Shown: positions 1-11,628 of the stretch, piece after piece
Numbering within the stretch: position 1 is the first letter of the stretch
Layout of the letters: each line of letters begins with the position of its first letter
DNA from: Cunninghamia lanceolata
Lineage: Eukaryota; Streptophyta; Pinopsida; Cupressales; Cupressaceae
Direction of reading: 5' to 3'
NCBI GenBank assembly: GCA_027924645.1
Contig: BSBN01000039.1
Location: 24,278,001 to 24,342,000 of the forward strand
DNA: 64,000 nt
Notes under the pieces: generated by a model
What the model was told of the DNA's origin: nothing
The model's input: the letters and a program-made list of their open reading frames with translations, nothing else
Database searches by the model: none
Position numbers and translations under genes: made by a program

Positions 1-14
1 ATATATAAAACGAT

Positions 15-20
15 TTTATT
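15..20 (-). promoter_or_regulatory. Possible poly(A) signal downstream of NUP98-like stop
   Basis: AATAAA on the minus strand, about 275 bases past the in-frame TAG at 294-296. The stretch 21-293 would then be 3' UTR. The DNA is AT-rich, so chance occurrence is possible. The alternative is that 1-293 is intron and more exons lie off the left edge. Confidence 0.25.
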
Positions 21-293
21 GATTTATATATACAGATACTCAAATCTCTACAAATTTAACTATACATGACATCAAAATTTAAGTTTATAAAAACCCCAAC
101 AGTTTATCAAAACAGCAACATTTTTCTTATTTTTCAAGCCCCTGGCCAGATTTACATGGGACAGGCAAAATGTATTTTTCTCATTAATTGAAGTTTTGTT
201 TTTTGAACATGCAAAATTCCCATTTTCTGTCCAGAATGCCAGGACATCCAAGTAGAATCTTCTAATTCCAACACAAAAGGGGTAGAAAAAGGC

Positions 294-479
294 CTAACCA
301 TGATCATTAATAGGCACAGCCATTTCCTTCATGTTAACTGCTGGCTTGAGCACCACAGAGGGAGAAGACTGATCGGGCTGTCGAATAAATAGTGCCCTTG
401 GATTTTCCCTGGGGAGGAAGAACATGGCATCTGCCCTTGGAGTGCATGATGCTTCTTCACCATCATTGAAAAATGATAC
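294..479 (-). CDS. NUP98: NUP98-like exon, PRENPRAL linker and in-frame stop
   Basis: After a minus-strand AG acceptor (481-480) the frame reads [19 protein letters not shown], then [17 protein letters not shown], and ends PINDHG-stop (TAG 294-296). This matches the NUP98 linker between the FG repeats and the autoproteolytic domain. In related proteins this position continues into the C-terminal autoproteolytic domain, which is absent here. Either the stop is real and the protein truncated, or a weak donor (G|GTTAGG at about 298) leads to exons off the left edge. The exon starts in phase 0, in agreement with the preceding exon. Confidence 0.8.
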   Translation of the reverse strand, partial: VSFFNDGEEASCTPRADAMFFLPRENPRALFIRQPDQSSPSVVLKPAVNMKEMAVPINDHG

Positions 480-591
480 CTATGTGGCAGCAACAGAAAA
501 TAGAAAAAGGTTAAATTTCAAATTCAGAAATGAAATACAGAATCACATGGGAAACCAAAAATATTTGTAATACTAGTTCAAATTTATTTAC

Positions 592-711
592 CTTGGAACC
601 ATTCTTTTTAGGTTTATATCCTTGTGAATGCATGCAGATCCTTAACTTTGGAGTTATATGTCGTGGAGCTAAAAGGGATGTTGTCCTTACTTTAGTAGGT
701 TTTTTAATGAC
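592..711 (-). CDS. NUP98: NUP98-like exon, TSLL..RH linker
   Basis: A 120-nt phase 0-0 exon bounded by TATGTAG acceptor and AAG|GTAAAT donor on the minus strand. It reads VIKKPTKVRTTSLLAPRH, then ITPKLRICMHSQGYKPKKNG and SK. The TSLL..RH core matches the NUP98 segment after the QYGISS motif. The basic stretch that is usually well conserved (RLPARKY-like) has drifted to CMHSQGY, which suggests relaxed constraint. Confidence 0.78.
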
Positions 712-799
712 CTACATACATAATCATTTAGCCATACATAGAGTAATCAGATCAAAATAATATATACAACTCTGTTGAACTCATTGGTTCCATACTTAC

Positions 800-938
800 A
801 GGCACGCTAGATATTCCATATTGAATAGATGGAGCAGATCCTGCACTCTGGGCAATAGACATCCGAGGCATTGGTGGGAGAGTTCCAAAAGGATTACCAA
901 CCGACTGTGGAACCATAACCGTCATATTCTGTTGAGCA
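800..938 (-). CDS. NUP98: NUP98-like exon, NPFGTLP and QYGISS motifs
   Basis: A 139-nt exon with TTACAG acceptor and CCT|GTAAGT donor. It starts with one leftover base and then encodes AQQNMTVMVPQS, NPFGTLPPMPRMSIAQS and PSIQYGISSVP. These are the conserved motifs that end the FG region of plant NUP98. Splice signals are canonical and the frame is open, so this is one of the best-preserved exons. It requires a two-base overhang from the upstream exon, which the 1028-1091 exon supplies. Confidence 0.85.
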
Positions 939-1027
939 CTGTAACAAGAGAAGATGGAGTAAGTAAATTTTGTTTAATGATCGATTTTTCTAAGCACTTC
1001 AAGCAAGACAATAGTCATGAATCTCAT

Positions 1028-1091
1028 GGTTGTCCAAAGGTGGTCTGCCCACAGGCCGGAGTTGATGCAGCACCAAAACCACTGGAAGCAA
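1028..1091 (-). CDS. NUP98: NUP98-like FG exon with mutated donor
   Basis: A 64-nt exon after a TATCAG acceptor, reading ASSGFGAASTPACGQTTFGQ plus two bases (CC). The phase predicts a donor right after CC, joining to T-GCT-CAA of the next exon (PAQQN). The genomic bases there are ATGAGA, not GTGAGA, so the donor GT has become AT. Reading through gives an immediate TGA. The intron ends in CAG rather than AC, so a U12-type AT-AC intron is unlikely. Confidence 0.6.
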
Positions 1092-1216
1092 CTGATAGAA
1101 CCCACAAAAAACATGTCAAATCTCACAATCAAATAAATCATTAATGACTATGAAACATGAATCAAACTGCACACTCAAAATATTTGAGTGTCTCATCGTA
1201 TTGAAAACTCACATAC

Positions 1217-1300
1217 CTGCTGATTGACTAGTGGCACCAAAAGGTTGACTATGAAAAGCTGGTTGTGTTTGATCAAAATTGCTTCCGAAAAGACTTGACT
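1217..1300 (-). CDS. NUP98: NUP98-like FG exon (short paralogue)
   Basis: An 84-nt phase 1-1 exon with CCTGCAG acceptor and GCAG|GTATGT donor. It reads SSLFGSNFDQTQPAFHSQPF and then GATSQSA. It is a close paralogue of the start of the large FG exon at 16,186-16,956. The flanking intron (1,301-1,590) is likewise a copy of 16,957-17,245. Two FG glycines have been replaced (NFD, AFH). Confidence 0.75.
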
Positions 1301-1720
1301 CTGCAGGGTTTGGTGACCCCAACCGCAATAAGAACTCAATAAGTTCATGAATTGACAATAAAATGTCCTAACTTCTGGCTAATGATCTTCAATCCTACTT
1401 AAAGCATGATTATTAAAAGAGCTTTGAATACAGACCTTTTATGCTAAGAATGTAAAAAGTATTAACAGGTTCTATGAAATAAAAGACTGTCATGTTTCAT
1501 CAGAAGAATTCTGTAAAATATTATACAACCATATTGAGAATTGTAACATCAGAAAACACAATTTTATGTTATCAATTGTCACAAACACATTTTGACCTCA
1601 TATGGGATTACACCAAATTGCAAGCAAACAGATATCATCAATGAAGTGTATCTCCACTAAGATGTAGTATATTATGACAAACGATAATTGTGAAAGAATG
1701 TACTGCAATTTACCACCTTT
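1301..1720. repeat. Duplicated NUP98-like intron segment (copy 1)
   Basis: Intronic DNA matching 16,957-17,245 almost base for base over about 280 bp, from the GTGACCCC/CAATAAGAACTC stretch to TTGTCACAAACACAT. Together with the adjoining exon it shows a tandem duplication before copia-1 inserted between the copies. The rest, up to the TSD at 1,716-1,720, is unremarkable AT-rich intron. Confidence 0.8.
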
Positions 1721-2051
1721 TGTAGAACAAACAGAGACTAAGATAGGGGAAACAAAGCACCGAACAACACGTGCTACAGCAAACAGAATGTATTAATTTT
1801 TGTATTGATGTAGTTTATATTACAGTACCCTCTGTATATATGATCAAAGAAAGGCAGTTTACAAACTTACACTACACGGCAAGACAGAAAGAAAATAAAA
1901 CTACATAATAATCGGTGAAGTTGGATGCTCAGGCGGTGGAGAAGATTAAGTTGTGGGCAGTTAAGATTGGCGGTGCATGAGGCGGTAATGACACTTCAAA
2001 AAGAAACAAAAAGGTTTAACGCCAGCTGTGATAATTACACATTTTCCAATA
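1721..2051 (-). repeat. Copia-1 3' LTR
   Basis: 331 bp, on the plus strand beginning TGTAGAACAAACAGAG and ending TTTTCCAATA. It pairs with 15,659-15,989. The adjoining plus-strand CTCCCCCTTAATTAT is the complement of a polypurine tract (AAGGGGGAG), as expected just before a 3' LTR. In element orientation the LTR starts TATTGG, so the usual TG has become TA in both copies. Confidence 0.93.
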
Positions 2052-2095
2052 CTCCCCCTTAATTATGAACTGCTGGGGATCATAAAAAAATTTCA

Positions 2096-4415
2096 TCAAA
2101 CTTCTCCTGAGCTAGAAAGATTAAGAACTCCTAGACAGCTCCGTAAATGCTCAAATGTCTCTTTTGCCAATGGTTTGTAAATATGTCAGCAAACTGATCT
2201 TGTGATCTGCAATATTCCAAACAAATTTCTTTGTTGTTTACCAATTCCCTGATGAAGTGATAACGGGTGTCTATGTGCTTGCTTCTTTTATGAAAAACAT
2301 GATTTTTTGATAAAGCAATGGCTGAATTGTTGTCACAGAAAATCTGAGTTTCTTCAAGTTGAGGATGCATCAAATCATTCAACATCCGTCTCATCCATAC
2401 AGCTTGGCATGCTGCACTTGTTGCTGCTACATATTCAACTTGAGCTGAAGAAAGAGTAACAATGGGCTGCTTTTTTTACGCCCATGATACAACACCTGTA
2501 CCAAAATGAAATGCGTAACCTGAGGTGCTTTTTCTGTCATCAATGCTGCCAGCACAATCACTGTTTGTGTATCCAATTAGCTTAAATTCATCTGAAGTGG
2601 AATACATAATTCCAAAATTCTTTGTGCCACTAATATATCTGAGAATTCTTTTACCAGCCTGCCAATAAGAGTCTTTTGGAGACTCCATAAACCTTGAAAT
2701 CAGACCTACACCATACATAATGTCAGGTCTTGTGGCCGTCAAATACATTAGATTCCCAACTAACCTTTTAAACAGTGTAGAATCAACACTTGATCCATCA
2801 TCCTCTTGGCTTAACTTCAAATTTGTCATAACTGGTGTTGGGGCTGGCTTACAATTCAACATATTAAATCTTTTCAAGATATCACCAGCATATTTAGATT
2901 GTGAAATAAAAATTCCAGCATTAGATTGATGGACTTCAATGCCCAAGAAATATTTCATAAGCCCTAAATCCGTCATTTCAAATTCACTTTTCATTGCTGC
3001 CTTGAAAGAATCTATAGAAAGATTACCAGTGAATATCAAATCATTCACATATAAACTCACAATTAGTATTTTACCTTGCTCATTGATTTTGATATACAAG
3101 GTAGGCTCACTGTTACTTCTTTGAAATCCATTTTGAATCATATAAGAGTCAATCCGACTATACCAAGCTCTAGAAGCTTGTTTAAGTCCATACAATGCTT
3201 TCTTCAACCTGTACACCTTGCCTTCATGACCCAGAATTTCATAGCCTTGTGGCTGTTTCACATACACTTCCTCTTCAAGGAATCCATTTAAAAATGCAGA
3301 CATTACATCCATTTGATAAATAGACCATCTGTGTTGTGCTGCAATGGCTAACACTGTCCTTATTGTATCCAATCTTGCAATAGGAGCAAAAGTTTCTTTG
3401 TAATCTACTCCTGGTTGTTGTGAGAAACCTCTAGCTACTAACCTTGCCTTGTGCTTCTTTACTTTTCCACCAGCACTATGTTTTGTTTTGTAAATCCATT
3501 TCACACTAATCACATCTTTGCCTTCAGGCAAATCCACTAACTCCCATGTGTGATTCTTTTCAATAGCAATAATTTCTTCGTCCATGGCTTGAGCCCATGT
3601 TTCTTCTTTTACAGCTTCTTCAAATGATAATGGATCATTAACTTGTGAAAGTAAAGCAAATAATGAATTAGCTGTATCAACATTATATAACTCACTTAAA
3701 CACCTTGTTTTGTGCGGTAGCATGCTTGACAAGGTTGGGTCTGAAGAAGCACTACTGTTTGCTGAGTTTGATGGACTTGCTCCAAGTATTCCAACTGAAG
3801 GAGTTGCTGGAGTTTGTTGTGGTGACTGTTGCACTCTTGAAGATCTCCTTGTTGTAGATGAAGGTGTAGCTTGGGCTACAACTTGTGATGTTTGTGTAAG
3901 ACTGGGAGGAATTGTATAAGGTGTACCTTGAGGTGCAAATACCTCATCCGCCATATCATCATGTGAAGCAGCTGAAACTATGTTCACAGTCTTATCTATA
4001 CTTCCATCCCATACTTCCACAAATTGAACATCTCTATTGATTATGACTTTCTTTGTAATTGGATTAAACAACTTGTATGCTTTTGAATCCTCAGAATAAC
4101 CAACAAAAATACACTTTTCACCTTTATTGTCCAACTTCTTTCTTAGCTCATCAGGAACATGAGCATATGCAACACAACCAAATACTTTGAAATGAGAAAC
4201 ACTATGTTTCATGCCGGTCCATGCCTCTTGAGGGATTCTATTTTTCACACATTTGGTTGGACATCTATTTATTATATAAACAGCAGTTGCCACTGCCTCA
4301 GCCCAATACTCATTTGGTAGATGCTTTGCTCTCAACATACTTCGGGCCATCTCCATTATGGCCCTGTTTTTCCTCTCAGCCACACCGTTTTGCTGTGGTG
4401 TGTAACTAGCTGTAA
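2096..4415 (-). pseudogene. Copia-1 pol: integrase C-terminus, reverse transcriptase, RNase H
   Basis: The minus-strand frame resumes after the solo-LTR insertion with QQNGVAERKNR, the integrase segment holding the catalytic Glu. It continues through CIFVGYSEDSKAYKL, the RT core (WIYKTKH, ARLVARGFSQQPGVDY, MDVMSAFLNG, ALYGLKQASRAWY) and RNase H (DRKSTSGYAFHFG, KHIDTRYHFIRE). The RT active site reads YVND at 3,040-3,051 instead of YVDD. An in-frame TAA at 2,476-2,478 splits RT from RNase H, and a one-base deletion near 2,180 shifts the last 25 or so codons before the original stop at 2,096. The protein is not functional. Confidence 0.92.
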
Positions 4416-4420
4416 ATTGT

Positions 4421-7400
4421 TGTAAGACCCCGCACTACCTATGGCTATTTTGACTCCCTTGCCCATTACGGTGGAACCTAATTTTTCTAGCTAGTGGATT
4501 TATTGGATGAAACATGTGATTTTGGTTTTGGTATAGTGTTGTGATAATCAACCTTGAAGAAACTTTTTGGATGACTCTCTTGACATCGTGTGGAAAATGT
4601 GTGTGCTTAGGATAAGATGTGAAAGTTGTCCCTAGATTTATTATTTTAGGAGACCTTGTAGTATTTTAACACTAATCACATAAATGCATCTAATATCATT
4701 GTTACCCTTGATGGAATGTGAATTATGCATTGGGCCTCTTAACCTTTTAATCTTAAGTCATAATAGTTGTTAATTCTACCAAATGTAGGAGATGGTTATA
4801 TAATTTAGTAATTGTATATCCTTGATCTTATGTGATTGAGTATAGTTTGCAAGGTGATATATTGTTTTAGTAAGTGAGATTAAAGGAAAGGATACATTTG
4901 TATTGATAATTAGTTCGATGAATTACTAATGCATTATTCTTCTTGGTGAGAAAATACCATGAGTGGAATTAGGATCTGCAGGTTTGTCAATGTGGTTCGA
5001 TAGTATTTTAACCCCAACCTTAGTCATGTTATGCATGGGTAATGACTTGTAAAACTCTAATTAGTATGGGGGCTGGTATGCAACTTATACTCCTCTGACT
5101 CATGGATTTCTTATCAATAATGTTGTTATCTTAGATATTTAGTATTCCATTAATTTATTTCAGGACAATGTTTATTTTGTTTTAAATAAATGAAAAAAAA
5201 AATGTTATTGTAGATATTGAGTTTTGTAATGTTAACTAGAGGGTTAGAACCTTACTAATCTTTGATGTTGGTTTATGTTGAGTTGTCGACATGTGAGTTG
5301 GACGAATTCCATTTCTAAGGTACGTGAAGTTGATCGAATTAATTAGCAAATAAATAGCTTTCATGTATGATTTTCTACTTGGCTATATATATATGAGCAT
5401 ACTAATGTTTCACTAAGTGCACAGGTGGTTATAACACCAAGGGAAAAGGGAGAATCATCAGGTCCCCTAAATTGTCATTTCTGCTCCACTTTGTGGAGCC
5501 TTATTGTCTCCAAGTGTATGTTGATTTAGTGTGAACCACCTTATTGTGTAAATTGTCTCCTATGTATTTTATTTTATTTTATTTTATTTCTGACTTCATT
5601 TCGAATTGTTTAGTGTTAATGTATAATGTTCTCATGTTACTTGTGTCTACTTGTTTTACCTCCTCTTGATTTTTATGTTCAAAGTATGTAGTGTTTATGT
5701 ACTATGTTATTGTATTAGTGTCCTCACTATTCTTTATTTTGTTTGTAACTTTATTTCAATAGGGTTAGTGTTTTTGTGTATTGATATGTGTTTAAGAGAG
5801 TATATAATTGTAAAACTCGGATGGGAAAGGGCAGCCAACTTTTCAGGAGAAAAAAAATGGAATTTTTGGATTGTCAAGTCATTGTGGGGACCCCAACCCA
5901 AGTACCTATGGGGCAGGGTACTTGGGGAAGGGTGTGGGGAATTTTTGGGGGAATTCTTTTGGCCTGGGGGTGTGTTTTTTTTGTTGGGCGATTCTGATTT
6001 TTTTTGATCTGGAGATTATTTTTGGACAAAAACAGAGTGGGGAGAGAGGATGGAAAGGGGAGGACAGTCTGGGATCTCCTTCTTGCTTACCTTGAGAGGT
6101 AAGCTTTCTCTCCTCTCATTTTTTCTGTGTTCATACTGTGTTTGAGTTGAAGTTCCAAGGGTTTGTTTGCTGAGAAATTGGTTATTGTGAAAGAAACAAA
6201 TATCTGCCTTTGAATGTGAGTAGAACAGATCTCTTTTTGCATCCTTGTTTTATGTGACTCTTGAGATGTAGTGTTGTGTGTGTGAATGCTTGCTTGTTGG
6301 GGACCTAGTTGATTCTCCTAGCTCGGAGGTGGATTGCCAGTGCAATCCTATGGAGGGAGGTGAGCACTCCCCTTGGTTAATCCTGATTCCTCAGAACAGA
6401 TGAAGCATGGAGCCTTGTATGATGTAGGTAGGTTTTTTTTTTAAGGTTTTGAAGTATTTGCAAAAATAAAACTGCTTCTATGTATGTAAATTTTAGATCT
6501 ACAAAATTACTAGAAGACAAGAAAAAAATCAGATTCACAGATTTATATTAAACTCAGCTTACAGATTTAAGGGTTTAACTAGTCTTTTCCTTGGTGGTTC
6601 TGCCGCAGTAAAAATCTAGGTGGTTCTGGTTTTGGTTCTAGTTTTTGAGGCCTTCTATAGATAGATTCGCATGCCCTGGTTGCATTTCAAAACTGTCAGT
6701 GACTCCCTTGAAGCATTTTGTCAACTAGTTTCCATGCCTTGTGTGTTTTCACACCTTGGATAGACCCCTGACTATGTAGGTGAACATCTACAGAGGGTTC
6801 AACTATCATTTCTTTTCAATAATAATTAGAATGGAGCCAATCTCATGGTAGGCTCGAATCCTTGTGGGAGCGCAGTCCCCTACCGTAGCATGTCCCTCCT
6901 TGTGCAAAACCTATGTGAGGGTTTCTGACCACACCAACGCTGTGGTAATATATGTACATTGAGGGTGGTGTGAAGTAAAAGAAAAGATCAAAATAATGTT
7001 TGTAAGTGCTGTCTGTTTGCCATAGTTTTGCAGGAGGCCACCTTGTTCAGTTTCTCTCTCTCTCTCTCTGTCAGAAGTTTCCTTGGCCGTCGCTATTATT
7101 TCCTTTCTCTCTCTTTGTCCGATCCTTCCATAGCTGCCGCTACTGTTCTCTTTCTCTCTGTCTGATCCTCCCATGGCCGCCGCTACCGTTCCCTCTCTCT
7201 GCCAGATTTATTTGTGGCCGCCGCCACTTTTTCCTCTCCCTCTGGCTTGAATATAAAAACTGAACCATTAGTATAATGCTTTCAAGCTTGGAGAGGACAA
7301 CGTCTGAACTCATGCGATGCAGAAAAAGTTACGGACTTTCACTAAAAAAGAACAGAGGTTCCGCGGCTCTTCCTCTGTTTCCCCTTGCTGAAAACTGTTT

Positions 7401-8997
7401 GAAGATAATTTGAGGGTTTTGTCGAACTACCTTTGATTAGGGTTTACCGCGGTTGTCTTTGTAGCACTTTAGTTAGATAATCGGAACGCTAGGCATATAT
7501 TTACGTGTGGCGAATATAAGTTAACGTCGGCTGTCTCAAATAAAACGAATGGTTGTGGAAAAGAGCTTGGCCGATAAGAAGAACCAACATAATTTTCTCG
7601 CTTTAGGGTTCCTTTTAACGCATAGGAATCATGTTCATTCGGTGCTATTTGAATAAATCAAGTTTAAGGCTTTAAAGTTTCAAAGTAATGAAACCTTTCC
7701 ATTCTTATTAAAAGATATTTTTAAGACTATCCTCTCTTACGTGTGAGTACCTAGATTATTAGAATTAAAAAAAAAGAAACTCTTTATGGGTAGATTTTAA
7801 AATAAATCTTAGGGGATAAAAGGTAGCCTCTTTTAGGAACTACCTTTAAGTAAAAAAAAAATATTTAAGAAATTTTTATTATTTTTTTTATTATTATTCA
7901 AAAAAATTTGTATGCTATTCTTTGTAAAGGAAACATTTAGAAAAAAATATATATATAGAATATAGGGGTATGTGAAGGTAATCCTTGTTGTCAAGGAAAT
8001 GATAATTTCTTAGTAGGTCTTAATATTTAATTTTAATTTTGGGACTCCCAAAATTATAAAAGAATTGTAAATTGAGAAATTTTCTTAACAGTGGAAAGAA
8101 GTGTGTGTTTCATAAGATGTTTAATTATATATATGAGGTCACATTTTTTTATTTGATCATTTTTATCTTGGAAGTATCAAATTTGTACGTTTTATACTTT
8201 TGGGAAGTCAGTGTCAGTAGATAGAATTTAATTTGGGTATAGTGACATTATTTATAAGTGAGATAATTAATTGGTTGTTGATCTCATTCTATACTTCTTG
8301 TACACTTTGTAACGTTTCCAACTAATTAATTTCATGAAGATTGGGTGATGAAAATAAATTAAGTAATTAGTAAATTATATAAGGTCAGTAGAATAATCTT
8401 CAATGTATGTGGTTATTAAAATTCGGCTTAGAATAGATATATTATTTCCTTAATGCAATGTTGTCACCATTACTTAAGTAGGAGATAAGGTATTGAAAGG
8501 TTGGAATTGGAATAAATGTAAATTGTTATATAAGGATTATTATAATGTACCTCTTGTACCATTGAAATCTTTAACTCCTTATCTTACTCTAGTTATTGAA
8601 GCAATGTGTTGTTTTTGGTTACTGTCATTTACCTATAGTTAACAATTCCCTAGTATGGGTGTTACATCACAACACATACATCGGTTATCTAGTTATTGGA
8701 ATGATGGTTCTCCTTGTAACAATTAGTTTTATTGTGAGTCCTTTGGGAGGGGTGTGTCATTTTAGGGTGCATTTTACCCTTGTCTAATGGAATGAATAAG
8801 TGATGCCTCTATGTGTGTATATGAGTCACCTCTATGTCCTTTTTGCATGTGTAAGTGGTACTTAATCTTCAATTGTTGTGGTGTCAATAAATATACATGT
8901 ATGCTTGATGTGGGGTTTGGGGTTAGCTATCAAACTAAAAAAAAAAAAAATTGTGGTCTTTTTGTGTGCATTGGCCATGTTATTTTGGGGCATGACA
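4421..8997. mobile_element. 4.58-kb noncoding TG...CA element (solo-LTR-like, copy A)
   Basis: Inserted in copia-1 integrase with the target duplication ATTGT (4,416-4,420 and 8,998-9,002). Joining the flanks restores the copia frame HRQFTASYTPQQN. It starts TGTAAGACCCC and ends GGGGCATGACA. I found no terminal direct repeats and no retroelement domain in any frame, so it is best read as a very long solo LTR. A TATA-rich stretch lies near 5,383-5,395. Its length and ends resemble the element at 58,973-63,554 (4,582 bp). Apparent ORFs inside are short and unsupported. Confidence 0.75.
7040..7250 (+). repeat. CT-rich ~50-bp tandem repeat
   Basis: About four degenerate copies of a unit with CTCTCTCT, a TCCGATCCTTCCATGGCC-like segment and a GCCGCCGCTAC block, inside the 4.58-kb element. 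Short ORFs reading Ser/Leu/Phe-rich through it are artefacts of the repeat. Confidence 0.6.
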
Positions 8998-9002
8998 ATT
9001 GT

Positions 9003-11104
9003 CTATGAATACCATGCTTCTTACAAAAATTTAGAAATTCATTAGAAATGTATTCACCTCCTCTGTCTGTTCTTAAAATTTTAATATAGTGACCGCTTTG
9101 CTTTTCCATAAGAGCTTTAAACTGCTGAAAGTAAATAAATGCATCAGACTTGTGTCTAAGAAAATAAACCCACGTTTTTCTTGTGAAATCATCAATGAAT
9201 GTCAGAAAATATAAGCAGCCTCCAATGGACGGTGTTTGAATTTGACCGCATAAATCTGAGTGCACAATTTCTAGAGGTGCTCTTGCTCTAATTGATTTAC
9301 CAACAGGAAAAGATTCTCTGTGCTGCTTACCCAAAATACATCCTTCACATATTCTCTCTGGTTTTTGTATCAAAGGCAAACCTTTTACCATGTTTTTCCT
9401 ATGCAACAAATTTAAACCACCAAAATTTAAATGCCCAAATCTGAAATGCCAAAGCCATGATTCATCTTTGACAATTGATTGAAATGTTGATTGTATTTCT
9501 ACAATATTGTCTTGTTCTTTGGAGCTGGACTGTATAAATTATGTGCTTGATTGTCTTGTTGTTCTAGATTGTGCCAAAACTTCAGACTGAGTGGTTGCTT
9601 TTAAATCTGAATGTTCTGACTTAAATGTAGTTCCAGATTGTGTATCATTTGATTTACAAATAGCTTGAGTTGTTTTGTTCTTCAAGTCAGGTTTGATCCT
9701 CAATGGAAACATTCTATTACTCGTCATCTGCACTCTTGCAATCAACTAGTTGCTAGGCAATGTATCCAAAATCACAGTCTCTGTATTCTCCATATAAACT
9801 CTGTAGCCCTGGATCAACTGACCAATACTCATCAAATTATGTTTCAAACCATCAACATAATAGACATCATGTATAACCTTCTGCTCCCCTTTTTTAGTTA
9901 AAATATCAACTATACCTTTGCCTAATACAGTCACTTTGTTATTGTTCCCAAGAGTAACCTCAGTTTGCACTGACTTATCCAAACTAGAAAATAAATCCAC
10001 ATTTCCAGTCATGTGATTACTACACCCTGATTCCAGATACCAAATATCACAGGGACTTTCTTGAACAATGTTACATTCAATGGGGAAACAAATAGGAATT
10101 GCTTCAGAAATCTTAGTACATGCCATAAACATAGAACTTGTTGGTGTAGTCCCAGACTGATTTTGACTTTGATTTTGTTTTTGACTCTGATTTTGTTTTT
10201 GATTATGTTGGTCATATTGTCGCTGCCTGCACTCATTTGCATAGTGCCCAAATTTCTTACAGTAATGACATTGAATATTAGATTTATTAAATCTATGACC
10301 ACTTGAGTGGCTGATATTCTGAGGTTGAACTCTTCCAACAATATTTGCAGGACTGTTGCTGCGTCCTCCTCTTGTGGAACTGCTTCCAGAACTGAACTTA
10401 TTCCTGCCTCTACCACGGCTTATAAAAGTCTGAGATGAAAATGCATTTTCCAAGGAAATATTTGACCTATTCAACCTATATTCCTGATTTATCAGAGAGG
10501 CATGTAAGTCATCAATACTATATTGACTCAAATCTTTTGTTTCCTCTAAAGCCACAGCTAGAGGATCAAATTTTGAAGGGAGGCTTCTAAGTACTTTTTC
10601 AACAACCTTCTGGTCTTCTAAAACCTCTCCATGGGATTTAATTTGATTGACCAAACCAACAACATGGAGGAAAAAGGATTCTACAGAATCTGACTCTTTC
10701 ATTAACAAGTTTTCAAAATCTCTTCTAAGCAATTGTAATTTTGCAGTTTTAACCTTGTCCATACCTTGGTAAGCCACCTGTAAGGTGTCCCATGCCTCCT
10801 TTGCTTTCTTTGCTACTGCTACTCTTGGGAGTATGCTTTCATGCATTGCTTGATGAATGTAGAAGAGGGCTTTTCCATCTTTCTTCCTTTGCTCCTTCAA
10901 AATGTCTTTCTCAGCGTGTGTGAGTGCATTGAGTGCTGCTGCATCTGGGGGTTCTGTGTAACCATTCTCTACAATTTCCCAAACATCCTGTGACCTAAAC
11001 AAGGCTTTCGTGGTTAATGACCAGTATTCATAATTTTTGCCAGTGAATAAAGGAGTCTGCAGACTAGAAAGACTAGCACCAGAAGAAGAAGCCATTGAAA
11101 GCAA
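9003..11104 (-). pseudogene. Copia-1 gag, protease and integrase N-terminus
   Basis: The minus-strand frame begins at MLSMASSSGASLSSL (11,104). It covers the copia gag domain, a CHYCKKFGHYANEC zinc knuckle (about residue 280), protease, the GAG-pre-integrase region and the integrase start (HSDLCGQIQ, FIDDFTRKTWVYF, RTDRGGEY), until the insertion at 9,002. In-frame stops lie near 9,743 (TAG) and 9,537 (TAA). The protease motif reads WYLESGCSNHMTG, with Glu (10,031-10,033) where the catalytic Asp belongs. The gag half itself is a long open frame of about 450 codons, so the element is not very old. Confidence 0.93.
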
Positions 11105-11139
11105 TTTAGGATTGAATCAACTGAAAAATAGAGAACCAG

Positions 11140-11151
11140 GCTCTGATACCA
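11140..11151 (-). promoter_or_regulatory. Copia-1 primer-binding site (initiator tRNA-Met)
   Basis: TGGTATCAGAGC on the minus strand, three bases inside the 5' LTR boundary. This is the standard tRNA-iMet primer site of plant retrotransposons. hAT-1 inserted directly beside it, and its 8-bp duplication contains the 3-nt spacer and the first 5 nt of the LTR. Confidence 0.93.
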
Positions 11152-11628
11152 CTTTGTAGCATTGATCCACGAGGACGCGTCCCCCCCGAAAAAGGTGTCG
11201 TTTCGGAGACCGGGACGTTTTCGAGACGGGGGGACGTCAGGGAAACGTCCCCCCCCCGTCCCCCTGCCGCCCCCCCGCCGCATCAGAAGACATTTCTCAT
11301 TGGGGGGACGTCTGGATGTCCCCGAGTCTTCCAGGCGTCCCCCCTCGATACATGAAATTTGTTTTTTTTGTTTAAAATCGAAGATTAAACTCGCGTTAGG
11401 TTTTACTTTTCATTGTTTTCAATGTTCATTCACTTCATCGGCATTCAACAAGTCTTCAACTGCATTTGAACTTTGAAGTTTTTTTGCCTCCGTCGAATCA
11501 CAGGTGAGGCCCGAGGGTTTTATTTTGGGTTGTGATTCGTAATGAATGCTGAATATAGACGTTCCTTACAGTCAAATGTTTACGTTTAAATGTTTGTAGT
11601 TTAACGTTTACCTCTGAAGAACAGAAAA

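Noticed and set aside
1026..1092. U12-type AT-AC intron to explain the AT donor
   Set aside because: The donor lacks the ATATCC consensus and the intron ends in TTACAG, not AC.
5651..6095. Overlapping plus-strand ORFs inside the 4.58-kb element, Gly/Trp-rich
   Set aside because: Simple G- and T-rich sequence; overlapping frames and no domain.
4421..8997. Complete LTR retrotransposon with its own LTR pair
   Set aside because: No repeated terminal segment and no gag or pol frames were found inside.
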